In this document: positions 7,498 through 14,253 of the stretch, in pieces
How the letters are laid out: each line of letters begins with the position of its first letter
Numbering within the stretch: the stretch's first letter is position 1
Assembly: GCA_009782955.1 (NCBI GenBank)
Contig: WRIB01000020.1
Location: 1-42,781, forward strand
Direction: 5' to 3'
From: Treponema sp.
GTDB taxonomy: Bacteria > Spirochaetota > Spirochaetia > Treponematales > Breznakiellaceae
Length of the DNA: 42,781 nucleotides
The notes under the pieces: model-generated
Told to the model about the DNA's origin: nothing
The model's database searches: none
The model's input: only the letters and a program-made list of their open reading frames with translations
Position numbers and translations under genes: made by a program

Positions 7498-8811
7498 TTG
7501 CCCAGAGATACTTTTGCCAAGATAAAAAGAGTAATTCCGGATTTCACTTCTAAAATAATTGTTTCTGTTCCACCTGAGATAAATGAACAGTTTAACCAAT
7601 TACAATTGAAAAACAGCTTGCTAAGAATAAAAATATTATGTGTTGTATTAACCATTATTAAATTAATTTATACGTCCAACTATATTTACAACAGCAGATT
7701 GGCGGAAATTGTAAAAACACTTTACTATGAAATCTACTCTTTAGGCATCATCACAATTCTCTTTATCCTGTTAACCGGACATTTTTCCAAAAAGAATAAT
7801 CGTTTTGGCTTATGGTTTATGTGTTACTTTTTTGCAGCATATTATTTTATTTTTGCAGCTCTGAACATGGTATTTATCGGAGAAGATATTCCGATTCTAT
7901 ACCTCTTTTCGGTAACCATTTTTGTGAGTGTTTTTATACCGGATTTTAAACCAACAATATTTATTATTTCCGGAATACTTTTTTATTTAATTACCACAGC
8001 TATCCTTGTATATCATAAATCCGAATTTATCTTCGAAGGAACCCAGGAATTTATAACCTTTATTTTTATTTCTACCATGATAGTAAAATTGCTGCACTAT
8101 AACAATAAAGTAACTGTTTTTATTAATACTTTTGAAATTAATGAGATGAATAACAATCTTGAAGAAATAGTCCAGCGAAAAACAAAAACGGTTTTTGAAC
8201 TTCAAAATACTGTAATGGAAACAATGGCAGAACTTGTTGAACGCCGTGACGATTCAACAGGCGAACATATAGCAAGAACAAGCGGATGTTTAAGGGTATT
8301 TATAAATGCAATAATTGCAAGCGGACAATACCAAAAACATACTGCCTCCTGGAATATTGAACAGCTTATTCTGTCTGCACAACTTCATGATGTCGGTAAA
8401 ATTGCGATAGATGACAGTATATTGCGTAAACCCGGTAAACTTACAAATGATGAGTTTGAAAAAATGAAAAAACACACCTCCATTGGCGGTGAAATTATAA
8501 AAAAAATTCAAAACAAGACCGGCGAAAATGATTTCCTGCATTATGCCGGTGTATTTACCGTCTATCATCATGAAAGATGGGATGGATCGGGTTATCCTTA
8601 CGGTCTCAGCGGTAAAAACATTCCGTTACAGGCGCGTATAATGGCGATAATTGATGTATATGATGCATTAATTTCGGAAAGGCCGTATAAAAAACCGTTT
8701 TCGCATGAGGAAGCAATAAAAATAATAAAAAATGAAAGCGGTTCTCATTTTGATCCGGTTTTAACCAGGTTGTTTATATCTGTTTCAGATCAAATGAATA
8801 ACGCTTCATAG
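7498..8811 (+). CDS. Membrane-anchored HD-GYP domain protein, predicted cyclic-di-GMP phosphodiesterase
   Basis: 437 residues. The first about 205 hold a run of hydrophobic helices (roughly 42-62, 80-95, 105-126, 132-148, 153-172, 184-200), then a short linker and the HD-GYP domain. The HD dyad is in QLHDVGKI (H297, D298); YHHERWDGSGYP (356-367) holds the GYP signature, and IPLQARIMAIIDVYDAL follows. HD-GYP proteins hydrolyse c-di-GMP to pGpG or GMP. The N-terminus is not a sensor domain I recognise (possibly MASE-like). The start is TTG at 7498, chosen because GAGGT lies 7 nt upstream; no in-frame ATG precedes the first helix. Codon use is more AT-rich than that of the neighbours. Confidence 0.85.
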   Translation: MPRDTFAKIKRVIPDFTSKIIVSVPPEINEQFNQLQLKNSLLRIKILCVVLTIIKLIYTSNYIYNSRLAEIVKTLYYEIYSLGIITILFILLTGHFSKKNNRFGLWFMCYFFAAYYFIFAALNMVFIGEDIPILYLFSVTIFVSVFIPDFKPTIFIISGILFYLITTAILVYHKSEFIFEGTQEFITFIFISTMIVKLLHYNNKVTVFINTFEINEMNNNLEEIVQRKTKTVFELQNTVMETMAELVERRDDSTGEHIARTSGCLRVFINAIIASGQYQKHTASWNIEQLILSAQLHDVGKIAIDDSILRKPGKLTNDEFEKMKKHTSIGGEIIKKIQNKTGENDFLHYAGVFTVYHHERWDGSGYPYGLSGKNIPLQARIMAIIDVYDALISERPYKKPFSHEEAIKIIKNESGSHFDPVLTRLFISVSDQMNNAS

Positions 8812-8851
8812 GAAGACAAAATGTACACAGAAATTGATAATATCCGGGAGA

Positions 8852-9670
8852 TTATAGGCTTTTAGCGTACTTTTCATTGTTTAGCAGCATCTCAATCTTT
8901 CTGGCATTAATTGCTGCCTGAGCTTTGGCATGATTGTTAAAAAACAACTGGACAATTTTAGTATTTTGCAATAAATGCTTTATTGGTTCAACAAACATTT
9001 GCAATTCCGCATCACTGTACAAATAATCATAGCGGGTAACATTATCGCCCTTGTACCACATTTCTGCGTTCCTGCCGTGGAACCGTAAATAGGCAATATC
9101 GCCTGTAATTACATAGTCCAATTTCATGTGCCCGGTATAGCCAATGTCCTGCATCGTTAAAGGGCTGTCGGCAATACACCAGCCTACCTTCCTCTGACGC
9201 AGGGCATTGTACACCTGGTCGTTTTGCCATTTTGTATTTCTCATTTCAACCACTACCGGAATATCCGAAACCTCTTTTAAGAGGCTGTCCAGATAAATCC
9301 TTTCGTGTTTTTCATAACGGAAACTTTCCGGAAACTGGAACAAAACGCATAACAACAGATTTCTATAGAATAACGGCTCTATAGCTTTTTTAAATTCAAG
9401 TACAACCTGCCTGTATATTCGCTCGTCAATCGTATGCGTCAGCCCGGAAAATGCCTTCACGGTAAACTTAACCTTACCGCCCGACCTGTCAATCATATTG
9501 TGCATTTGCTGCGGACCAGGCATACGGTAATACGTTCCATTCAATTCAAGAGAGTTAAATTGAGAAGCATAGTATTCCAGGAATTTGGCCTTTGCCAGAT
9601 TTTCCGGATAAAAACCGCCTTTCCATTCATTGTAATCATAACCTGATGTACCAATCAGCAATTCACCCAT
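8852..9670 (-). CDS. DUF72 (YecE-like) family protein
   Basis: A 272-residue protein with the TIM-barrel-like DUF72 layout: GTSGYDYNEWKGGFYP at the N-terminus, FNSLELNGTYYRMP, VKAFSGLTHT, VEMRNTKW, YLRFHGRN and a C-terminal FFNNHAKAQAAINA. The molecular function of DUF72 is unknown. It starts 2 nt after the umuC stop and so is probably translated from the umuD-umuC mRNA, linking it by context to DNA-damage tolerance; that link is inference. Confidence 0.85.
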   Translation of the reverse strand: MGELLIGTSGYDYNEWKGGFYPENLAKAKFLEYYASQFNSLELNGTYYRMPGPQQMHNMIDRSGGKVKFTVKAFSGLTHTIDERIYRQVVLEFKKAIEPLFYRNLLLCVLFQFPESFRYEKHERIYLDSLLKEVSDIPVVVEMRNTKWQNDQVYNALRQRKVGWCIADSPLTMQDIGYTGHMKLDYVITGDIAYLRFHGRNAEMWYKGDNVTRYDYLYSDAELQMFVEPIKHLLQNTKIVQLFFNNHAKAQAAINARKIEMLLNNEKYAKSL

Positions 9671-9672
9671 TA

Positions 9673-10968
9673 CTAATACACCCTCGGGATTTCCCTTATA
9701 TTAGTCGTATACTTCGGCGACAAACATCCCCGTTTCATTCTCCATGCTTCATTATTGTTTGCTCTTTGTTCTTTATTCATTTTACTTAATGCGCAGCCAA
9801 GTTTAATTGTACCACTGCCGTACCTGTCATTTATAGCATCAAAGGCCTGCATTAACGGTTCTTTTATTATTTTCCGGTTCAGACCAATATTAAATAAATC
9901 AAGCTGCGAATTCTTGTCAAACTCCAATCCGGTTAATCCAACCATAACCTTTCTGTATTTATAGTTCGGACGGAAAATCCGTTTTAAAAGTTCATTGGCG
10001 GCTGCCTGTATTTCCGGAAGATAGGCACTCAAATAGGGGAGTTCTGCGCTGCATTGGTTAAAGTACTGTTCCCCTTGCGCATAGGCATTGGTCATTAAAT
10101 AAACGCTTACAAACCGGCATGATAAATTCTCCGCCCTTATGCGTTTAACAGCCTCTTGCGTGTACTCCGCCAATGCCGCAATTATATTGTTTAATTCATA
10201 TACAGGTTTGTGAAAACTCTTTGATACCATTACCACTTGCCGGGGCGCTTCCTCTATCCGGTCTATTGCTTTTATTCCGTTCAATTCCTGGACTATCCTC
10301 ATCCCGGTAATCGTCATGTGCTTTTTTGCCTTTTCAAGCGGATAATGCTTAAGGGCAAGGGCGGTTGTAACCCCCTGTTTTTTAAGAAATGCTGCTTTTG
10401 ACCATCCTATGCCCCAAATATCATCGACCGGGTATTTTCCCAGTTCTTCGTCCTGATCGACCCTTGCCCAGTCGTAAACGCCCTCACCGGCGGCGCTTCC
10501 GCCCTGCCTTTTCGCCAGCTTGTTACACATCTTGGCCAGAACTTTGTTGGGAGCAATCCCAATCGACACCGGTATTCCGGTTTCTCTTGTTACTGCCGTT
10601 TTTACCTCATGTCCCAATTCCGAATAATCGGTATTATTCCAGTCCGGAAAGAAAAGGAAGCTTTCGTCAATGGAATAAACTTCCACATCGGGAGCAAACC
10701 TGTTATAAATCAAATTCATCCGTGCCGACATATCTGCATAGAGGGTATAGTTAGAAGAAAAAACAGAAACGCCGCTTTTTTCCAGCTTTTCTTTTACCTC
10801 GAAAAACACATCGCCCCGCTTAAAGCCCAGGGCTTTACATTCGGCATTCAGGGCAATAATAATACCGTCATTATTCGTTAGTACCGCAATCGGGCTATGT
10901 ACCAAATCAGGCCGGAAAACCCGTTCACACGCCGCATAAAATGAGTTACCGTCAATGTGAAATATCAT
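9673..10968 (-). CDS. umuC: Y-family DNA polymerase, UmuC-like (translesion synthesis)
   Basis: 431 residues, the usual UmuC size. The palm starts with HIDGNSFYAACE (metal-binding Asp6) and continues with the YSIDESFL motif holding the second acidic pair. SIGIAPNKVLAKMCNKLAK follows, then the helix-hairpin-helix thumb (DDIWGIGWSKAAFLKKQG), little finger, and the UmuC-type tail RGCLSPKYTTNIREIP. It would copy across DNA lesions with its UmuD-like partner. The ATG lies inside the umuD end (17-nt overlap), giving translational coupling. Confidence 0.9.
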   Translation of the reverse strand: MIFHIDGNSFYAACERVFRPDLVHSPIAVLTNNDGIIIALNAECKALGFKRGDVFFEVKEKLEKSGVSVFSSNYTLYADMSARMNLIYNRFAPDVEVYSIDESFLFFPDWNNTDYSELGHEVKTAVTRETGIPVSIGIAPNKVLAKMCNKLAKRQGGSAAGEGVYDWARVDQDEELGKYPVDDIWGIGWSKAAFLKKQGVTTALALKHYPLEKAKKHMTITGMRIVQELNGIKAIDRIEEAPRQVVMVSKSFHKPVYELNNIIAALAEYTQEAVKRIRAENLSCRFVSVYLMTNAYAQGEQYFNQCSAELPYLSAYLPEIQAAANELLKRIFRPNYKYRKVMVGLTGLEFDKNSQLDLFNIGLNRKIIKEPLMQAFDAINDRYGSGTIKLGCALSKMNKEQRANNNEAWRMKRGCLSPKYTTNIREIPRVY

Positions 10969-11335
10969 AATTGTACATTTTGATAGAGGCCGTTACCGTC
11001 CCGACAATCGCCGTTTCATCAACTATCGGTTTAATAGTGTTAATCCCATTGGTAAATACCGCCGTCCCTCTGATTTTTTTCATAAGGCGGCATAAAAACC
11101 GTCCTTCATGCCTAATCACGGCAAATTGATTAAAACCAGGAGTCCTTGAGCGGTCAACAACCAGCAATGTCCCCCTCGGCAAGCCCATATCACTCATATC
11201 TCCGCTTTCCAGCCGAAAAAAGTACGTTGCCGGAGGGTTTTTTACCAGCAGTTCATTAAGGTCAATATTCGGGTCCTCATATCCCAGCGCCGGACTTGCA
11301 AACCCGGAAGCTTTTCTCCCTGCCATATTAGTCAT
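10952..11335 (-). CDS. umuD: UmuD-like protein with a degenerate Ser-Lys dyad and short N-terminal arm
   Basis: From Met at 11335 the protein is 127 residues and aligns well with E. coli UmuD from the GFPSPAADY segment (here GFASPALGY, 11-19) to the end. UmuD normally cleaves itself just before that glycine, using a serine in SGDSM and a lysine in the TVKKL segment. Here SGDSM reads SGDMS with one residue deleted (44-48), and the lysine position reads arginine (FLCRL, 80-84). Only about 10 residues precede the cleavage-equivalent site, so the product resembles ready-made UmuD'. The start is uncertain (11335 or 11326); there is no Shine-Dalgarno, and the longer open frame to 11410 would cross the promoter. 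Confidence 0.8.
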   Translation of the reverse strand: MTNMAGRKASGFASPALGYEDPNIDLNELLVKNPPATYFFRLESGDMSDMGLPRGTLLVVDRSRTPGFNQFAVIRHEGRFLCRLMKKIRGTAVFTNGINTIKPIVDETAIVGTVTASIKMYNYDISH

Positions 11336-11342
11336 TATATCA

Positions 11343-11370
11343 ATAATACTATACAAATATATAGTGTCAA
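11343..11370 (-). promoter_or_regulatory. umuD promoter with an 18-bp dyad operator in the spacer
   Basis: On the minus strand TTGACA (11365-11370) and TATTAT (11343-11348) are 16 nt apart. A perfect inverted repeat, ACTATA-N6-TATAGT, covers 11348-11365, exactly the spacer plus the promoter edges. A repressor bound there would block RNA polymerase; a LexA-type SOS repressor is the natural guess, though the sequence is not an E. coli or Bacillus SOS box. The -10 ends 7 nt before ATG 11335, implying a leaderless or near-leaderless mRNA. Confidence 0.65.
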
Positions 11371-11438
11371 GAGAAATTTCGGCACATTTTTTGGCAAAAT
11401 CCTTACGCATTCCTCATATAAAAAAATTAAAAAAACTC

Positions 11439-11479
11439 TTGACATTTTTACTTAACGATGTTAAGATAACAGTGTTAAG
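11439..11479 (+). promoter_or_regulatory. tetR promoter with overlapping operator half-sites
   Basis: TTGACA (11439-11444) and TAAGAT (11462-11467) are 17 nt apart. CTTAAC (11451-11456) and GTTAAG (11460-11465) form a dyad with a 3-nt centre across the spacer and -10; a further GTTAAG is at 11474-11479. The arrangement fits autoregulation by the TetR protein encoded 17 nt downstream. Confidence 0.65.
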
Positions 11480-11495
11480 TAAACCGGAGGTTACT

Positions 11496-12158
11496 ATGGG
11501 TAAGCCTGAAACAGATTTAGCTCCCCGAATAAGGGAAAAAACCCTTGAATTGCTGCTGGAAAAAGAGCCGGAAGAAATATCCACAAGGGATATAGCCAAA
11601 GCCTGCGGGGTAACAGCTACCAGTCTTTACTATTATTACAAAGACAAGGAAACCTTGTTTACGGAAGTAAAGTTATGCTGTGTAGAAAAAATGGACAAAT
11701 TCATCTCCGGACAGGTAACGAAAAAAACTCTTAAATCCCATAAATCAGGTAAAAGACTAAACCCTTTTGATGAAGTCAGAATAGGGCTAACAGCGTTCAG
11801 GGATTGGGCTTTTACCAATCCACGGATAGCCCTTTTGGTAATGGGACGGCTTAAGGCGGACATTCGCGAAGACCCCGAAAAAATGAATAAATACTACCAG
11901 AGTTACTTTCTTGCAAAAGTTTTACTGGACAAAGCAGTAAAAGCGGGACTTTCGGACAGCAAAGACACATTACTTGATGTAAGCCTTTGCATAGCGGCTC
12001 TCTGGGGGGCGATTGAATCTGTGCTTCTTAACCGGACTATTCCGCAATACTGGCCGAAACGCGGCGGTTTGAATTTTACCAATAAAATGATCGATTTACT
12101 TTTAACATCGTTGATGAGCGAAAACCGGAACAAGCGCAAAAAATATAATAAGGAGTAA
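11496..12158 (+). CDS. TetR/AcrR family transcriptional regulator
   Basis: 220 residues. The N-terminal helix-turn-helix is clear: a first helix ending in LLLEKEPEEISTRDIAKACGVTATSLYYYYKDKETLF, the classic TetR signature at about residues 18-55. The remaining helical ligand-binding domain is not recognisable. The start at 11496 follows GGAGG by 5 nt; the open frame upstream runs through the promoter and is not used. It sits 2 nt before the lipoprotein gene and has operator-like half-sites in its promoter, so it probably controls both genes and itself in response to an unknown ligand. Confidence 0.88.
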   Translation: MGKPETDLAPRIREKTLELLLEKEPEEISTRDIAKACGVTATSLYYYYKDKETLFTEVKLCCVEKMDKFISGQVTKKTLKSHKSGKRLNPFDEVRIGLTAFRDWAFTNPRIALLVMGRLKADIREDPEKMNKYYQSYFLAKVLLDKAVKAGLSDSKDTLLDVSLCIAALWGAIESVLLNRTIPQYWPKRGGLNFTNKMIDLLLTSLMSENRNKRKKYNKE

Positions 12159-12160
12159 TT

Positions 12161-12862
12161 ATGAAAAATTTTATTTTTATTCGTACCGGCAAGGTTGCGG
12201 CGCTGATGTTTTTTGCGGGGTTTTTTCTGTACCTCAATTTTAGCTGTCAGGCACCGAAAGAAAAACCCGCCGCGGGTCTTAACGATGCAATGGAACTTAT
12301 TGTTATACCCGGTGAACATTGGCTTGGTAAAATGAAAGTCTTTATTTTTTCCGTTAAAAAAACACCGCAAATTGCCGCATGGATCGAAGACGAAGAAGGG
12401 CTGTATATTGCAACCATAACGGTTACAAGCCGGAGCGCCAAAAAAAACTGGAGAAGTTCTCCAAAAGAAGGACGGCCCGAAGCATTGCCGGTATGGAATC
12501 ACAAACAGCAGAATAATTCATCAGACGACATTGACACAGTTACCACGGCAACACCAAAAGGTTCTATAGAAGCAAAGATTGACAAAGGGTTATTGATAAG
12601 CGAGAAAACGTACAATGTATATCTGGAAATTAACCATAGCTTTGATTACAACGACAATTGGACCAAAGACAATTCAGGCGAAAATGGCCAGCCTTCCTTG
12701 GTTTACCATGCGAATTTTATCGCAGGCGTTCCATGCCGCATACCCCTTGTTCCGATAGGCTACGGCTCGGTTGATGGTTCCAATGGAAATATCACAAGCG
12801 GACTGGAAAACTTTACCAGTGCGTTCGATATTGTAAAAAATGTGTATATCATCGGGAAATGA
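12161..12862 (+). CDS. Putative lipoprotein, DUF2271-like
   Basis: 233 residues with a signal sequence (about residues 8-27) ending in LNFSC (Cys29), an acceptable spirochete-type lipobox. The mature part contains AAWIEDEEGLYIATITVTSRSAKKNW, which resembles the DUF2271 family of predicted periplasmic proteins, and a VYLEINHSFDYND segment. No catalytic residues are evident. An AAGGAG ribosome-binding site overlaps the end of tetR, so the two are cotranscribed. The role is unknown; regulation by the adjacent TetR is inferred from context. Confidence 0.65.
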   Translation: MKNFIFIRTGKVAALMFFAGFFLYLNFSCQAPKEKPAAGLNDAMELIVIPGEHWLGKMKVFIFSVKKTPQIAAWIEDEEGLYIATITVTSRSAKKNWRSSPKEGRPEALPVWNHKQQNNSSDDIDTVTTATPKGSIEAKIDKGLLISEKTYNVYLEINHSFDYNDNWTKDNSGENGQPSLVYHANFIAGVPCRIPLVPIGYGSVDGSNGNITSGLENFTSAFDIVKNVYIIGK

Positions 12863-12886
12863 TATGACAAAAACAGTCAGAAAAGA

Positions 12887-12908
12887 GGCCGTAATTGACA
12901 TTACGGCC
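12887..12908. terminator. Intrinsic terminator between convergent genes
   Basis: GGCCGTAAT (12887-12895) and its complement (12900-12908) form a 9-bp stem with a TGAC loop. On the minus strand it is followed by a T-rich stretch (CTCTTTTC), which would end the DUF3597 transcript; on the plus strand the tail is weaker. It lies 24 nt after the lipoprotein stop and 11 nt after the DUF3597 stop. Confidence 0.7.
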
Positions 12909-12919
12909 TTGTACTGTAA

Positions 12920-13309
12920 CTAACTTAGCAGTTCCTTGGGTACCTTACCGCCGTTTTCGGCAAGTACCTTCATCAGCTCTTTGTGCAGCCAGACATTCTT
13001 TTCAGGTGAACCATCGGCAGCACTGCCCGTGTAATTAAGGTCGGCGGCGAGTTCTTTACGTGCCGCCAGGCTACTGTCGAGATTGAGCGCCTTCATCATA
13101 TCGACGATAGAATTACGCCAATCGAGTTTCTGACCGGTAGCCTCTACAGCAGCTTCGAGAATGGCCTCCACATCAACAGGTGCCGAAGCCTTCTGTACCA
13201 TGCCCGGCGTATAATTCGACGTAACAGCGGGAGTAGCAGCAGCGGTTTTAACCGGTTCCTCGGCAGGCTTGCCGAAGATCTTTTCCTTAATCGAATTCAA
13301 TATCCCCAT
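12920..13309 (-). CDS. DUF3597 domain protein
   Basis: 129 residues. It begins MGILNSIKEKIFG, followed by an Ala/Pro/Thr-rich linker (about 18-42) and the conserved C-terminal domain with LDWRNSIVDMMKALNLDSSLAARKELAADLNYTG and EKNVWLHKELMKVLAENGG, as in DUF3597 proteins. The function is unknown; the family resembles LysM-like or small phage-associated proteins only loosely. AAGGAG lies 8 nt before the ATG. It appears monocistronic, ending at the hairpin at 12887-12908. Confidence 0.8.
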   Translation of the reverse strand: MGILNSIKEKIFGKPAEEPVKTAAATPAVTSNYTPGMVQKASAPVDVEAILEAAVEATGQKLDWRNSIVDMMKALNLDSSLAARKELAADLNYTGSAADGSPEKNVWLHKELMKVLAENGGKVPKELLS

Positions 13310-13411
13310 ATATCTTCTCCTTGGTTCAATATTCGGATATGGCTTTATCCGTAATGGCTATTCTATTACTTTCAAACCTTTCAATGCAAGACAGCGAACA
13401 GACTCTAGCAA

Positions 13412-13440
13412 TTGCTTTTTGGAATAACATGTGGTATACT
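13412..13440 (+). promoter_or_regulatory. Promoter of the zinc-ribbon gene
   Basis: TTGCTT (13412-13417) and TATACT (13435-13440) are 17 nt apart, with the AAGGAG ribosome-binding site and ATG (13460) following at a normal distance. The 150-nt stretch before the gene holds nothing else I can identify. Confidence 0.55.
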
Positions 13441-13459
13441 ATCAAATAAGGAGATAATA

Positions 13460-13765
13460 ATGCCGGCAAAAGCAAAGGAAAGACGCATAACTTATAATCA
13501 AAGAAAGGAACAGGGTCTTTGCCCCCGATGCGGAGTAAAGATCAAAAAGAAGGGAAAATTTATCTTTTGTGACGATTGTCGTGCATTTTTCCGCAATTAT
13601 AATTATGAATGCTCAGAAAACATAAATGAATTAAGGAAAAATCGGTATGAAGAACGCAAGCAGCTGCACCAATGCCCCCGTTGCGGAAAAAAACTTGGCA
13701 AAAAATATAAAAAAATAATGTGCCAAACCTGTCTGGATAAAAACCATAAATATAATCAAAAATAA
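13460..13765 (+). CDS. Small double zinc-ribbon protein, unknown function
   Basis: 101 residues, strongly basic. Two similar zinc-ribbon modules are seen: CPRCG followed by CDDC (about residues 21-43) and CPRCG followed by CQTC (about 73-94), joined by a Tyr/Asn/Arg-rich linker. The basic charge and paired CPxCG knuckles suggest nucleic-acid or ribosome contact, but no family is recognised. The start at 13460 has AAGGAG 6 nt upstream and a good promoter; the longer frame from 13412 overlaps that promoter and is rejected. Confidence 0.75.
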   Translation: MPAKAKERRITYNQRKEQGLCPRCGVKIKKKGKFIFCDDCRAFFRNYNYECSENINELRKNRYEERKQLHQCPRCGKKLGKKYKKIMCQTCLDKNHKYNQK

Positions 13766-13779
13766 TTTTGCCAGGGTAT

Positions 13780-14244
13780 TTACAGAAAACAGAACGCAGC
13801 GGCAATTATGATTCCCAGAACAGCGCCAACGGCTACCTCCAAAGGAGAATGGCCATGCACTTCCTTTATCGGGTGGAAACCTATTTTTAGTTTTTCCGCG
13901 GTTTGGCGGCCAAGCCAGTTAAGCACTCTGGCCTGAATTCCGGAAGAGCGCCGCACCCCCAATGCGTCCCTGACAACGATAAGAGCAAACATAAGAGTAA
14001 CAACAAAAAGGTTAGAATCAATCCCTTCGACAAATGCAACCGAAGCTGCCATTGCGGACACCATTGCGGAATGGCTGGAAGGCATACCGCCGGTACGCCA
14101 TATCAGGATTTCCAATGTATCGCGAGGGCTTCTTGACCTTCTTCTTCTTAACAAATGAATGATCGTTTTAAGCAACTGGGCAAAGAACAGACTTGAAATA
14201 ACTGATAAAAAAACAGGGTTTTCTATAAATCGTTTCAAAGCCAT
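13780..14244 (-). CDS. DUF212 (YuiD-like) membrane protein, divergent PAP2/haloperoxidase-related
   Basis: 154 residues starting MALKRFIENPVFLSVISSLFFAQLLK. The family signature GGMPSSHSAMVSAMAASV (about 52-69), the RDALGVRRSSGIQA segment and the HGHSPLEVAVGAVLG C-terminal motif are present, with three to four membrane helices. The SSHS and GHSP motifs recall PAP2 phosphatases; the substrate of DUF212 proteins is unknown. The start at 14244 fits the family; the open frame upstream overlaps rluA on the other strand. The two divergent starts are 9 bp apart with no Shine-Dalgarno on either. Confidence 0.85.
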   Translation of the reverse strand: MALKRFIENPVFLSVISSLFFAQLLKTIIHLLRRRRSRSPRDTLEILIWRTGGMPSSHSAMVSAMAASVAFVEGIDSNLFVVTLMFALIVVRDALGVRRSSGIQARVLNWLGRQTAEKLKIGFHPIKEVHGHSPLEVAVGAVLGIIIAAAFCFL

Positions 14245-14253
14245 AATAAAACA

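Noticed and set aside
7498-8811. HD-GYP gene as a recent transfer because of its AT-rich codon use
   Set aside because: Membrane and Lys/Ile-rich proteins bias composition; without genome codon statistics the claim cannot be supported.
11364-11495. 44-codon N-terminal extension of the TetR gene
   Set aside because: It covers the tetR promoter and operator and part of the umuD promoter; GGAGG before 11496 settles the start.
13412-13459. Upstream extension of the zinc-ribbon gene
   Set aside because: It runs through the -35/-10 promoter; ATG 13460 has a strong ribosome-binding site.
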